NCBI GenBank assembly: GCA_035547695.1 | Contig: DASZUK010000008.1 | Span: forward strand, 113,751-177,750 | Direction of reading: 5' to 3' | DNA: 64,000 nucleotides | Source of the DNA: DASZUK01 sp035547695 | GTDB lineage: Bacteria > Actinomycetota > Acidimicrobiia > Acidimicrobiales > RAAP-2 | Shown here: positions 17,614-26,361 of the stretch, piece after piece | Position numbering within the stretch: position 1 is the first letter of the stretch | Layout of the letters: the number at the start of each line of letters is the position of its first letter | Made by a program: the position numbers and the translations under genes | Notes under the pieces: generated by a model | Told to the model about the DNA's origin: nothing | Database searches by the model: none | What the model saw: only the letters and a program-made list of their open reading frames with translations

Positions 17614-17625
17614 GATAATTGGTAC
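17614..17625 (+). promoter_or_regulatory. -10 element for a leaderless toxin-antitoxin transcript
   Basis: GATAAT (17614-17619), preceded by TGA as a possible extended -10, ends 6 nt before the antitoxin ATG at 17626. That spacing implies a leaderless mRNA, common in actinobacteria. No good -35 is visible. Confidence 0.5.
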
Positions 17626-17865
17626 ATGGAGCCAGACCAGTTGAGGCTCATCGTCGCCGATCCCGGGGTCCTCCACGGGCAGGTCCGTATTCGCGGGACG
17701 CGGATCCCGGTGAGTGTCGTCCTCGACTGCCTGGCCGCGGGCATGACTGAGCGGGAGATCGGCACCCAGTATCCGGCGCTCCCAGCAGGGGCGGTCCGGG
17801 CAGCGGCCGCGTATGGGGCGCTCCTCGCCAAAGAAGAGGTCATCCCGCTCCGTCCGGCCGGGTGA
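17626..17865 (+). CDS. DUF433 family antitoxin
   Basis: 79 aa, a standard length for DUF433. The signature is clear: GQVRIRGTRIPVSVVLDCLAAGMTEREI, then YPALPAGAVRAAAAYGALLA. DUF433 proteins pair with PIN-like DUF5615 toxins and usually bind their own promoter. The stop overlaps the toxin start by GTGA (17862-17865). A degraded copy of the 3′ part of this gene occurs at 27192. Confidence 0.88.
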   Translation: MEPDQLRLIVADPGVLHGQVRIRGTRIPVSVVLDCLAAGMTEREIGTQYPALPAGAVRAAAAYGALLAKEEVIPLRPAG

Positions 17866-18233
17866 GGCTCAAACTCGACGAGAACCTGCCGGCTGACGCG
17901 GTACAGGTAGCGCGCTCGGCAGGCTTCGACGTCGACACGGTCGTCGACGAAGGGCTCGTGGGAGCTGCAGACAGTGACGTCGTGCGAGCGGCGACCGACG
18001 AAGGGCGTCTCATAGTTACCTTGGATCGCGGTCTTTCCGATGTCCGGCTCCACCTGCCTGGTACCCATGCCGGGATCGTGGTGCTTCGCGTGGCGGATCA
18101 ACGCCCCGAGGCGGTGGTGGAGGCTCTCGCCGTCATGCTGGCCGGCTTAGACCTCGATCAGGTCCCCGGCTGTAACGTCGTCGTCCAGGGGGAGGCGAAG
18201 CCCGGATCCGACGCCCCTAGGCAACATGGCTGA
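17862..18233 (+). CDS. DUF5615 PIN-like toxin
   Basis: 123 aa from GTG at 17862. The family pattern is RLKLDENLPADAVQVARSAGFDVDTV, then AADSDVVRAATDEGRLIVTLDRGLSD, with the acidic residues of the PIN-like fold (Asp in LDENL, ADSDV and LDRGLSD). It is a predicted ribonuclease toxin inhibited by the upstream DUF433 protein. The last ~25 residues run beyond the usual family end. Confidence 0.87.
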   Translation: MRLKLDENLPADAVQVARSAGFDVDTVVDEGLVGAADSDVVRAATDEGRLIVTLDRGLSDVRLHLPGTHAGIVVLRVADQRPEAVVEALAVMLAGLDLDQVPGCNVVVQGEAKPGSDAPRQHG

Positions 18234-18690
18234 CCTTTCCTGCCGCCTGGAGACGCAAGACCACTTCCCCCAGCTTGCCTGTCGACCGGCGGAGCATAGC
18301 TGTGGACTCGGTGATTGTTCTTCCACAGGTGCGCCGTGACCTCAACCGGCGCCAGCGCATCGTGACCGGCTGGTCCTGCCAGTGGATCTGCCAGCTGTCT
18401 TGAGCACCGGACAGATGGACGGCCCCCATGGACGTGGCCCGCATCGCTCCGGACGTCGACGCCACGACGGCCACCGTCAATCAGGTCCGCCGTCTGGTCG
18501 GGTTCCTGCCCGACGGCGACCTGGCTGACCTCCGGAGCGGAGGTGTGCTGCCGCATCCGTGACGACCGGGCCTTCTACGCCGATCCGCCTGGGCGTCCGA
18601 ACCGGCCGAGCGGCACCGGTGGGCGGCCTCCCCGGCACGGAAAGCGGATGAAGTGCTCGGTGCCTTCGACTTGGCCGGAGCCCGACGCCC
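18234..18690. other. Gap between toxin gene and IS element
   Basis: No strong gene. One small plus-strand frame, ATG 18428 to TGA 18562 (44 codons; begins MDVARIAPDVDATTATVNQV), has protein-like composition but no clear ribosome site; it may be a fragment of something larger. Confidence 0.4.
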
Positions 18691-20102
18691 TGTTGACTCA
18701 CGTCAAATTTGTCCGGGAACGGTGATTCGTTGACTCATCTCACAACGCCCGGGAACGACGGGGCCGTGGTTCGCCCCGCACCTCGGGACGATCCGAGGCG
18801 TTGAAGTCCCGGTTGACCTTGCGCAGGAGGGGGCGGGGGCCTTGGCGAGGGCGACGGCCTCCAGTTCTCTGGTGAGCTCGGTGATGGCACCGGCGAGGTC
18901 GGCGGGACGGATGGCGGTGGTCATCTTGCGCAGCGAGGCGACCTGGGGCTTGGAGAGGACGCCCGAGGCAATGGCCCGCTCCACGGGGGTCTGGGCCCGG
19001 TCGTAGCGCTTTGCGACCCTGGCGCCCTCTCGGCGTCGCTCGACCAGCTTTTGCTGAGCCAGCAGGTGGTTGGAGAAGCGGCGGTCGAGCTCCCAGATGG
19101 CGTTCAAGAGCTCCAGCTCCTCTTTGGTATCGAAGCGCAGGTAGCCCACCAGCTCGCGCACGTGGGTCCAGTTCTTCTGCTCGACATGGGCCCCGTCGTT
19201 CTTGTTCCCCGGCCGGGACCTCGTGAAGGTGAGCGTGTTGGCCACGCAGTAGTCGAAGAGATGGGCGTTGATGAACTCGCTCCCGTTGTCCGAGTCGATG
19301 CCCAAGAGGGGGAAGGGGAACTTCTTCCTGGCCCGGTCGATGGCGGCGGTGACGTGGGCGGCGGCCTTGTTCTTCACCGAGCGGTTGACGGTGAAGCCGC
19401 TGTACACGTCGGTCATGGTGAGGGTGAAGCAGAACTCCCCGAGCGGGTTCCCGCCCTCGTGGCCGACCAGGTCGATCTCACAGAACCCCGGCCTACCCTC
19501 GTCCCACTCCGACCAGGTGCGGATGGGGATCTGGGACTTGAGGAGGGTCCCGGGCTTGGTGTGCGAGCGCCCTCGGGGCACCAAGAGCCGGCGGTGTGCA
19601 CCCAGGCGCCGGTCGATCGTGGCCGGGCTCATCTGGCACAACCGGGCCGCCTCGGGGTCGCTGAGGGCGAGCACCCCGTCTCGACGAAGGGCCCGGACCA
19701 AGACCGGGAGCATCGGAGCCAGCCGCTTGCCGGTGGGGTAGCGGCTGACCCGCCAGCACACGGCCAGAGCCTCCACCAGCGCCTCGGCATACAACCGGCC
19801 GGCGGGCCGGGCGAGGCCTGACCACACGGACCGTCCCGGTCGTCCGCAGCGCCTTGCGGGCGTGGTCCCGGTGCCAGCCGGTCAGCTCGCACAGCTCGTT
19901 CAAGATCCTCGTCTTCTGCGCCCGGGACCCACGCCGGTAGGCGGTCGCCAGCTTGTGGGTCACTGCCTTGCGCTGTCCCATCGAAAGCTCCATCGTCGGG
20001 GCGTAGCCGTCTCCGCCGGCACCCCGGTGGACGCCCGTTCAGGCGGGCATCTGGCAATGAGTCAACGAATGGGGCTACGCGGAGGTTTCTGATGAGTCAA
20101 CG
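18691..20102 (-). mobile_element. Decayed insertion sequence with nested terminal inverted repeats
   Basis: The outer ends share GTTGACTCA (18692-18700) and TGAGTCAAC (20093-20101). The inner ends share a perfect 14-bp inverted repeat, ATTCGTTGACTCAT at 18725-18738 and its complement at 20057-20070. The left end is therefore a ~35-bp near-duplication (both copies also carry CCGGGAAC). The transposase between them has two frameshifts. I see no target duplication. Confidence 0.75.
18740..19993 (-). pseudogene. DDE (rve integrase-core) transposase, frameshifted
   Basis: The N-terminal part is read from ATG 19993 (MELSMGQRKAVTHKLATAYRR...LTGWHRDHARKAL). A +1 shift is then needed near 19790-19805, within CCGGCCGG, to enter the catalytic frame. 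That frame has KRLAPMLPVLVRAL, an HTH (DPEAARLCQMSPATIDRRL), and the rve core with DDE residues CEIDLVGHEGG, GIDSDNGSEFIN and a downstream Glu region. A second shift near 18835 in a C-run restores a natural tail (LLRKVNRDFNASDRPEV) that stops at 18740, right beside the inner repeat. Two independent indels argue for decay over programmed frameshifting. It resembles IS481-like or unclassified actinobacterial families. Confidence 0.8.
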
Positions 20103-20146
20103 CGGAGCAAGGTAGTTTGGGACTCCCAGTCGATAGGCTGCCGAAG

Positions 20147-20797
20147 GTGAACCGGGAGACACCTCTACGCTTCCTGCTCGCCTCCACCGAAGTGCAGACC
20201 CACCCATTTGTGCCGGAGCTCAGCCTTCACCTGGCCCACGACGCGTTCGGGCTTTGGGAGGAAACGGCGGAGGCAATGGGCCGAGGGGAGCTTGCACCGC
20301 CCTTCTGGGCGTCGGTCTGGCCCGGGGGCCTGGCCTTGGCGCGGTATCTACTGGAGCACCCGAAGATCGTCCTCGGGCGTACGGTGATCGATGTGGCCAC
20401 CGGATCTGGCGTGGTCGCCATCGCTGCAGCCCTGGCCGGAGCTCGATCCGTGTCGGCGTATGACACCGATGAGCTCGCCGTCCATGCGGCTCAGATGAAT
20501 GCCTGCCTCAACCGGGTTAGCGTCACCGTCTCCAATACAGACGTCCGCGCGGTATCCGCACCGGGTGGTGCTCTCGTGACGGCCGGGGACGTGTTCTATG
20601 ACCGCCGCATCGCCACGGCCATGCTCGAGGGCCTGACCGCGCTGGCCAGAGGTGGCGCAGAGATCCTCATCGGCGACCCGTACCGCTTGTTCCTTCCCCA
20701 GGACCGCCTCGAGCCCCTTGCCAACTTCGACATCGGCGTGGACATGTTCCTCGAAAGCGATCCGGTCAAGGCGACCCTGGTCGCCCGTCTGTCTTGA
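20147..20797 (+). CDS. Class I methyltransferase, ETF-beta/protein-lysine methyltransferase-like
   Basis: 216 aa from GTG at 20147; a TTG at 20117 is also possible, but it lies beside the IS end. SAM-binding motif I is VIDVATGSGVVAIAAA (~81-96) and the acidic post-I residue is in AYDTDELAVHA. The segments ELAPPFWASVWPGGLALARYL and AGDVFYDRRIATAM are typical of bacterial METTL20/PrmA-like lysine methyltransferases. It would use SAM to methylate a protein lysine, possibly on electron-transfer flavoprotein. The insertion sequence ends ~45 bp upstream and may have replaced its promoter. The desaturase gene follows on the same strand. Confidence 0.75.
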   Translation: MNRETPLRFLLASTEVQTHPFVPELSLHLAHDAFGLWEETAEAMGRGELAPPFWASVWPGGLALARYLLEHPKIVLGRTVIDVATGSGVVAIAAALAGARSVSAYDTDELAVHAAQMNACLNRVSVTVSNTDVRAVSAPGGALVTAGDVFYDRRIATAMLEGLTALARGGAEILIGDPYRLFLPQDRLEPLANFDIGVDMFLESDPVKATLVARLS

Positions 20798-20869
20798 GCG
20801 AACGGTCCGCTCGCTCCGCAGCCCAGGTGCACGACTCCTTGCCCCGCTCCGGCCGACCCATGAGCACAG

Positions 20870-21640
20870 ATGCCTGAGGGGATGCTGCACGGGCTCGGCA
20901 CGCCCTGGTCTGCGGCGGTTGCCGTTCTGTGCGGGCTCGTCTTGGCTGAATTCTCGTTCTTCGTGACGACCGTCTATCTCCACCGTGCCCTGGCCCATCG
21001 GGCCATCACGCTGTCGCCCGTGGCCATAGCTGTCTGCCGGTTCCTCATCTGGGTGGGAACCGGTACCCGGCCCCGCCAGTGGGTGGCGGTCCATCGCAAG
21101 CATCACGCCTTCACCGACAAGGTGGGGGATCCGCACTCCCCGCTTCTGTTCGGGTACCCGGCCGTGCAATTCGGCAATGTCGGCCTCTACCGCAGGGTGG
21201 CCCGGGACCCCGTCGTCGTGGACCGCTACGCCCGCGATCTGCCGGCCGACCGGTGGGACCGGTGGCTGTTCGATCGTGCACTCTTCGGTCTGGCCATCGG
21301 CGTCCTGGTTCTCGTCGCCGTTCTCGGTTGGGGGCTCGGGTTGGTCGCCGCCCTGGTCTACGCCGCCGCGTACCTACTGGGTGGGGGGGCGATCAACGCC
21401 GTCGGCCACTGGTGGGGGAAGCGCCCCTACGACAACCTGGCTACGAACAACCAGTGGCTGGCCTGGCTCGTCGCCGGTGAGGGCCTTCACAACAACCACC
21501 ATGCAGCGACCACGTCGGCTCGGCTCTCGTTCCACAAGCGTGAATTCGACCCTGGCTGGTGGGCGATCCGGTTGCTGGTCGCGCTCCGCCTAGCCGCTGT
21601 CCGCCGCGTCCGCTTCGCCGTGGAGGCGACACACCGGTAG
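20870..21640 (+). CDS. Delta-9-type fatty acid desaturase
   Basis: 256 aa integral membrane di-iron enzyme. The three histidine boxes are complete: HRALAH (residues 38-43), HRKHH (75-79) and HNNHH near 207-211. Four hydrophobic segments flank them, in the usual order. It inserts a cis double bond into acyl-CoA or acyl-lipid using oxygen and an electron donor not encoded here. Start ATG 20870; a second ATG four codons later is possible. It lies 72 bp after the methyltransferase gene, in the island, with a second, different desaturase facing it from the right. Confidence 0.92.
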   Translation: MPEGMLHGLGTPWSAAVAVLCGLVLAEFSFFVTTVYLHRALAHRAITLSPVAIAVCRFLIWVGTGTRPRQWVAVHRKHHAFTDKVGDPHSPLLFGYPAVQFGNVGLYRRVARDPVVVDRYARDLPADRWDRWLFDRALFGLAIGVLVLVAVLGWGLGLVAALVYAAAYLLGGGAINAVGHWWGKRPYDNLATNNQWLAWLVAGEGLHNNHHAATTSARLSFHKREFDPGWWAIRLLVALRLAAVRRVRFAVEATHR

Positions 21641-22482
21641 CGAGTCGGACGTCGGTCGACAGGGTGGCGACGGTGTTCGGTGGATGGGGAGCAGATCGGT
21701 GCAACGCACCTCCTGGCCGGTCGACTGCCCGGTCGGGAGCAGCGACCGCACCGCACCGGGCTCTCGTGGGCGTCGAAACCGAGGCGCCGGCGACGCCATC
21801 CAGGCCAACGGCGACGTGGCGGGTCGTCGCGGCCTTGACGATCCACATGCGGTGGCGTCGCCGGCCTGAGCGTGGAGACGACCGGCGCGACAGCCGTCAC
21901 GGGGTCTCTGGATGGTCCCGGACGATCCGCACGTGCGACGTTCGATCGGCCCCTGTCCGATGGACGACCATCCGTTCGTCGAGGCGGCCGGTGGCCGGCG
22001 GGATGTGGGGCATGCCGAGGGGGGTGGTTGGACGGCTGGAGGCGAGATAGTCCCGGACCCGATGAGCGAGGTCGGCAAAACCGGCGGCGTCAGCGGGATC
22101 CTCGCAGGCGCCGGACACTCGCTCAAGGGCCTCGGCGACCTCGGCGAGGAGCGTAAGCCCGGTGGAATGGTCCGGCGTTCTCACCGGGCCATCAACATCT
22201 TGCACGCCGCAGAGCCCGTGTCGGCATTCTCGATCCCGTCCATCGGTGGGACATTCGGGCCCGGTGGACCTGAGCCCGACCGTACACCTTGGGAACGCCC
22301 TTTGACCCGGCGTGGAGCGTGTCACTGGTGGCGACAAAATGAGGGTCGGCGGGGTGACGGCCGATCGCAGACGCAGACGGCGCAGATCGGCCGAGAAGGC
22401 ACAGCGTGCGGGCCTCCGACTAAGAGGGTATGTCCAGGCGTCTAACCTGCCTCGCCGCCCTCACACCTAGGTCGTGGTTGGC
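21641..22482. other. Gap between the two desaturase genes
   Basis: 842 bp without a confident gene. A minus frame at 21897-22337 contains a plausible helical stretch (LTLLAEVAEALERVSGACEDPADAAGFADLAHRVRDYL, shown only in part in any homolog search) and may be a decayed or real small gene. Codon usage elsewhere in the gap is not gene-like. Confidence 0.4.
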
Positions 22483-23502
22483 TCATCGGCGTCCGACGCC
22501 CGATGGCTCGGGTGAGAGCATCGTGGCCATCCGATAGGCATCGACGGGGCGTTCTTCGCTGTAGCCGAAATCGTTGCGGATGCAAAACGCCCGGACCAGA
22601 TCCTGGGCACGAGACAGGTTGGGCCGGGGCATCGTCGGAAAGAGGTGGTGCTCGATCTGGTAGTTGAGACCGCCCAGCACGAATCCGGTGCACCGGCCCC
22701 CCGTCACGTTGCGAGCGGTGATGACCTGCCGCTGGGCGAAGCCCATGTCCGACTCATCGTCGATGAGAGGACGGCCCTTGTGGTTCGGGGCGAAGCTGCA
22801 CCCCAAATAGACTGAGAAGACGGCCTGGTGGACGATGATGAATGCGACCGCTTCGAGCGGGGGAAGTACCCAGAACAGCACCGTCAGGTAGACGGCCCCA
22901 TGGACGGTGATCAGCAGGCCTTCGATCAATGCGCGGCGATCTCGGCGACGAATCAGATCGTGGATGCCCGAAACGTAGAGCCCCGTGCTCCGGAGGAGCA
23001 TGAGCGGGAAGAAGAGCTCGACCCCCCATCGATCCAGCCAGCCGGCGAGTCCGGGGCGATCCGCCGGATCCCGCCCACCAGCCGAGCCGCCGACGGGCCC
23101 GACGCCCACGTCAGGGTCCCGGCCCACCTGGTTGGGGTGGGCGTGGTGGGCGTTGTGCTTCGTCACCCACCAGCCGAAGCTCATCCCGATCAGGCCATTC
23201 CCGATGGCCAGGCCGAGGAGGGAGTTTGCTTGCCGAGAGGCGAACACCTGGCCGTGACCAGCATCATGACCGACGAACCCCAGTTGGGCCGAGGCCAAGC
23301 CGAGGAATGCGGCCACCCCGAGCACGGCCCATGAGGGGCTCAGAGCAAAGAACACCAGCCAGCTGAGGGCGAACCCGCCGAGGGTCAGGGCAATCTTGGC
23401 CAAGTAGTAGCCCAGTCGTCGACCGAGCAAGCCGGCTGCCCGGACCTGCAATGCGAGGGTACGGAAGTCGTCTGCGACCTCGTCCTTGGCGATTGTCTGC
23501 AC
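22483..23502 (-). CDS. Acyl-lipid (front-end/linoleoyl-CoA-type) fatty acid desaturase
   Basis: 339 aa from GTG at 23502, chosen because GGGAG precedes it by ~6 nt; an ATG at 23589 would add 29 residues but has no ribosome site. Histidine boxes: HDAGH (79-83), HNAHH (116-120) and QIEHH near 285. The Gln in the third box marks the Delta-6/front-end FADS group, so it should act at a different position from the other desaturase. Several membrane helices (SWLVFFALSPSWAVLGVAAFLG and others) separate the boxes. A strong hairpin lies between its start and the end of the cspA gene, so it is probably transcribed on its own. Confidence 0.9.
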   Translation of the reverse strand: MQTIAKDEVADDFRTLALQVRAAGLLGRRLGYYLAKIALTLGGFALSWLVFFALSPSWAVLGVAAFLGLASAQLGFVGHDAGHGQVFASRQANSLLGLAIGNGLIGMSFGWWVTKHNAHHAHPNQVGRDPDVGVGPVGGSAGGRDPADRPGLAGWLDRWGVELFFPLMLLRSTGLYVSGIHDLIRRRDRRALIEGLLITVHGAVYLTVLFWVLPPLEAVAFIIVHQAVFSVYLGCSFAPNHKGRPLIDDESDMGFAQRQVITARNVTGGRCTGFVLGGLNYQIEHHLFPTMPRPNLSRAQDLVRAFCIRNDFGYSEERPVDAYRMATMLSPEPSGVGRR

Positions 23503-23620
23503 TGGGTCTCCCGACCGTTGTCGAGCGTAGGGTGGCACCGGGAACGAACAGGGACCGGACAGACGTGCGTCTTCTTCCTCCGGATCCATGGCCGGCGCGT
23601 CGGTGGGCGCGGCCGGTATC

Positions 23621-23661
23621 CCAACCGGCGCGGCCCGCGTCGGGCGAGCCGCGCCGGTTGG
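23621..23661 (-). terminator. Hairpin terminator after the cold-shock gene
   Basis: Perfect 14-bp arms, CCAACCGGCGCGGC (23621-23634) and its complement (23648-23661), with a 13-nt loop, start 7 bp past the csp stop codon. No long T-run follows, as is usual in high-GC actinobacteria. Confidence 0.7.
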
Positions 23662-23667
23662 CGCCGC

Positions 23668-23871
23668 CTACCTGCCTCGGACGTTCTGGGCTTCGGGGCC
23701 CTTGCGTCCTTCAGCCACGTCGAACTCCACGGGCTGGCCGTCTTCGAGGTTCTTGAACCCTTCGCCCACGACGTTGGAGAAGTGGACGAAGACGTCTTTG
23801 TCACCATTGTCTGGCGTGATGAATCCGAAGCCCTTCTCGCTGTTGAAGAACTTCACCGTTCCAGTTGCCAT
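23668..23871 (-). CDS. cspA: Cold-shock protein (CspA family)
   Basis: 67 aa, standard length. It binds single-stranded RNA and melts structure in mRNA. RNP1 is KGFGFI and RNP2 is VFVHFS, in MATGTVKFFNSEKGFGFI context. Start ATG 23871 has GAAGAGAG about 8 nt upstream. It lies 35 bp after a small gene of the same strand and ends just before a strong hairpin, so it closes the minus-strand run that begins with the sigma factor. Confidence 0.96.
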   Translation of the reverse strand: MATGTVKFFNSEKGFGFITPDNGDKDVFVHFSNVVGEGFKNLEDGQPVEFDVAEGRKGPEAQNVRGR

Positions 23872-23906
23872 TTCGTATCTCTCTTCTTTCTTTGCCTTGT
23901 TGACAG

Positions 23907-24218
23907 CTACTTGGAGGGATGAGATCGCGGCTTCGCCGGAGCGAGGCGTTGGTAGGTGGCGCCGCACGCCGAGACGCCGCCGGCCTCTCCGTAGGTCCGG
24001 CACCGTTCGTGGTCACACCAACCGATCACCAGGTCGCCCAAGCGGACACCAGTGGCGTGCTCGGCGCAGAGCGGTACGTCAGGAAGAACGACCGTGACCG
24101 AGTAGGAGTCGTCGCCCGGGTCCACGCCGCGGGCAAGCGTCCGCCGGGGAGCATCCATGAGAACCGTCGCCGGCAGCCGGCATACGACGCAAGGCGACCC
24201 GGGCTCTGGGGTCGTCAC
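23907..24218 (-). CDS. Small cysteine-rich (possibly zinc-binding) protein
   Basis: 103 aa. Cysteine pairs CVVC near the start and LCAEH, WCDHERC and ACG further on could bind zinc. There is no membrane segment. Its ATG overlaps the stop of the preceding gene (ATGA at 24215-24218), so the two are co-translated. It is co-oriented with, and 35 bp upstream of, the cold-shock gene. Family not recognised. Confidence 0.6.
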   Translation of the reverse strand: MTTPEPGSPCVVCRLPATVLMDAPRRTLARGVDPGDDSYSVTVVLPDVPLCAEHATGVRLGDLVIGWCDHERCRTYGEAGGVSACGATYQRLAPAKPRSHPSK

Positions 24219-24580
24219 GACCGCATGGCCTCCCGGAGGTTGGCCACCCCGAGCAGCCGGCGTTCAACCTTGGCGACGTCAGGGGCATCCCGGTCGCGGA
24301 TCCGTTGCTCCAGCTGGTCGAGCCTGACCTCTTCGTTGTCGACCAGCCGTCGCCGGCGCGCGTCGTCGTGCCCGTTGACGGCCCGGACGAAGCTCCGGTG
24401 CGCGTCGGTCGCACGAGCGAGCTCCAGGGTCCGGGCGATGGCCGAATAGGACGCACCAGCCTCACGCAAGGCCAGGACCTGGGCGTCGATCTCCGGACCG
24501 GAAAGACGCCGGTGCGATCCCTTTCGCTCCGGTGCTGCCGAACGCTTCTTCGACGCGTTGGCATGGGTACGCCTAGGCAC
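24215..24580 (-). CDS. Small helix-turn-helix protein
   Basis: 121 aa from GTG at 24580. The basic N-terminus (MPRRTHANASKKRSAAPERKG) is followed by SGPEIDAQVLALREAGASYSAIARTLEL, a resolvase/Hin-type HTH, then a charged helical region (NEEVRLDQLEQRIRDRD) likely to be a coiled coil. It probably binds DNA, perhaps as a regulator within the island. Overlaps the next gene by 4 bp. Confidence 0.6.
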   Translation of the reverse strand: MPRRTHANASKKRSAAPERKGSHRRLSGPEIDAQVLALREAGASYSAIARTLELARATDAHRSFVRAVNGHDDARRRRLVDNEEVRLDQLEQRIRDRDAPDVAKVERRLLGVANLREAMRS

Positions 24581-24628
24581 GGTGCCCCGCAGGCAGATGC
24601 AGTCCTCGTAGAGCGAACAGCCTTCTGC

Positions 24629-24880
24629 TCACTGGAGTTGATCGAACTGTGCTTGGAGGTGGTCCTGGCGCTCCTCGAAGTCCTCGGCGGACACCTCGCC
24701 GGCCTCGAACGCCTGGCGGAGGACCCGGAGCTCCTCGATGAGCTCCGCTTCGGTCCGGTCGACCGGAACCGCTGGGAACTCCGTCGGCATCGACTGACGG
24801 GCGACCTTGCGCTCGGCCTTGGCGCGGGCTCTCTCCAGCTTCTGCTGTTCGCGTTGGCGCTTGCCTACCGAGCTAGGCAT
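24629..24880 (-). CDS. Small SHOCT-like charged protein
   Basis: 83 aa. A very basic N-terminal helix (GKRQREQQKLERARAKAERK) precedes a C-terminal SHOCT-like helix pair (ELIEELRVLRQAFEAGEVSAEDFEERQ). SHOCT domains mediate oligomerisation. It sits 48 bp upstream of the HTH gene in the same direction. No ribosome site is obvious at ATG 24880. Confidence 0.6.
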   Translation of the reverse strand: MPSSVGKRQREQQKLERARAKAERKVARQSMPTEFPAVPVDRTEAELIEELRVLRQAFEAGEVSAEDFEERQDHLQAQFDQLQ

Positions 24881-25197
24881 CGGTGGGTCGCCGGAAAGTC
24901 GACGCTGCGCTGCCGGTAGGTGATCCCCCGGTCAGCGAACCCGCGGGCGCGGAAGACAACGACGAAAGGGCCCCGAAGGGGATCCCACCAGGGGTCGAGA
25001 TGTCGGGCTCCGTTCGGATCGGGCCAACTCGGGGAAATCTCGAACGGGCCACGCCAACTCGTGGTGGCGACGTGTCCACGGTACCAGGTGCGTTCGGCCA
25101 ACGCCGTGCGGAGCCGAAGGCCGGTGCCAGAGACCGCCGGCAGCCGGAAGCGCCGCCTAACGCTCCGGTGCGGGACTCGCGAAAACACTGACACTGG
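24881..25197. other. Gap downstream of the sigma factor gene
   Basis: A minus-strand frame (GTG 25194 to 24865, 109 codons) begins 3 bp after the sigma-factor stop and overlaps the next gene by 16 bp. It includes RGPFVVVFRARGFADRGITYR, which reads like protein, but the N-terminal half is Arg-rich and gene-unlike. I leave it uncalled. Confidence 0.35.
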
Positions 25198-26115
25198 TCA
25201 GATCTCCGGCCGATGAGCCGTTGGGTGACGTAGCTTCGACATGGCTCGTGACTCGAGCTGACGGATCCTCTCCCGAGTGAGACCGAACCGAGTCCCGATG
25301 TCTTCGAGGGTGCGTGGGTCACCCCGATCGAGCCCGAACCGCAGGCGGAGGATCTCTCGTTCGCGGTCGTCGAGGGTGGCCAACAGCTGGGCCACCTCCG
25401 TGGGCAAGAGGGCAGCCGCAGCTGCGTCGAAGGGCGACGGGGTCTGGTGGTCCTCGACCAGGTCGCCGAAGTCGAGGCTGCCGTCGTCATGCAGGGGCTC
25501 GGACAACGATCGGGGCGGGGCGGCGTAGCAGAGGAGATCGGCGACCTTGGCCTCGTCGACCCCCAGGTCGTCGGCCAGCTCGGCCGTGGTGGGCCGGCGA
25601 CCGAGATCTGCCTCCAGCCGTGCTCGGGATTGGCCGGCCTGGTGGAGGATCGCCGCCGCGTGAGCGGGCAGCCGAATGGTGCGGCCACCGCGTTCGATGC
25701 CGCGGGTGATGGCCTGACGGATCCACCAGGTGGCATAGGTGGAGAACTTGAAACCCTTTCGCCAGTCGAATTTCTCGACGGCGTGGATGAGGCCGAGATT
25801 GCCTTCCTGCACCAGGTCGAGCAACGACAGGTCCGATGCCTGGTACTTCTTGGCGATCGAGACGACCAGCCGGAGATTGGCGTTCACGAGGGATTCGACC
25901 GCTACGTCACCGGCCCCGACGGCCCGACGGAGCTCCCGCCTCCGGGACGTCAGGAGGGCCGTTCCATCTGTCAGCTCCGCCCGGGCCATCTGTCCGGCCT
26001 CCACTGCCTGGCCGAGCCGTACCTCGTCCTCCCTGGTTAACAGGGCATGGCGACCGATGTCACGGAGGTACAGGCGGACCAGGTCCTCGTCGGGCGGTTC
26101 CCGCTTGATGGCCAT
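25198..26115 (-). CDS. RNA polymerase sigma factor, RpoD-like group 2
   Basis: 305 aa. Region 1.2: DLVRLYLRDIGRHALLTREDEVRLGQAVE. Region 2: LVNANLRLVVSIAKKYQ, SLLDLVQEGNLGLIHAVEKFDWRKGFKFSTYATWWIRQAI (core binding and -10 recognition). Region 3 follows (RLPAHAAAILHQ). Region 4: LDDREREILRLRFGLD...TLEDIGTRFGLTRERIRQLE, recognising -35. Region 1.1 is missing and the protein is short, so this is a non-essential group 2 factor like SigB/HrdB types. Being inside the island, it may direct transcription of island genes such as cspA and the desaturases. Confidence 0.93.
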   Translation of the reverse strand: MAIKREPPDEDLVRLYLRDIGRHALLTREDEVRLGQAVEAGQMARAELTDGTALLTSRRRELRRAVGAGDVAVESLVNANLRLVVSIAKKYQASDLSLLDLVQEGNLGLIHAVEKFDWRKGFKFSTYATWWIRQAITRGIERGGRTIRLPAHAAAILHQAGQSRARLEADLGRRPTTAELADDLGVDEAKVADLLCYAAPPRSLSEPLHDDGSLDFGDLVEDHQTPSPFDAAAAALLPTEVAQLLATLDDREREILRLRFGLDRGDPRTLEDIGTRFGLTRERIRQLESRAMSKLRHPTAHRPEI

Positions 26116-26361
26116 CGGCCTCGTCTCTCATGTCCCGACCTCGGATTCTGACCGTCTCGCTGATTTGGCGACGGATCCGGGTCGTCCGCCCGCGAGATGC
26201 GCGGCACGGCCAACGCTACCGAATGGCCCGAGCGTTCCGGTCGGCGATCGTCCTGCTGCGTTCGTCCCGATGTCGCGGGCCGGCGTCGCAGGCGGACGGC
26301 AACCCAGAGCCGGCCGGGCCACGAGACTCCGCTCTATTTCCTGGCAATCGATTGGAGTCCT

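Noticed and set aside
18703..19993. Programmed frameshifting of the transposase
   Set aside because: Two separate shifts are needed, one near the C-terminus, and no slippery heptamer was seen at the first; decay is simpler.
21897..22337. 146-codon minus frame between the desaturases
   Set aside because: Contains one helical stretch but both ends look like chance sequence; may be a decayed gene.
24865..25194. 109-codon frame between the sigma factor and a small gene
   Set aside because: The N-terminal half is Arg-rich and unlike a real protein; only a central part looks coding. Overlap with a neighbour and lack of ribosome site led me to leave it out.
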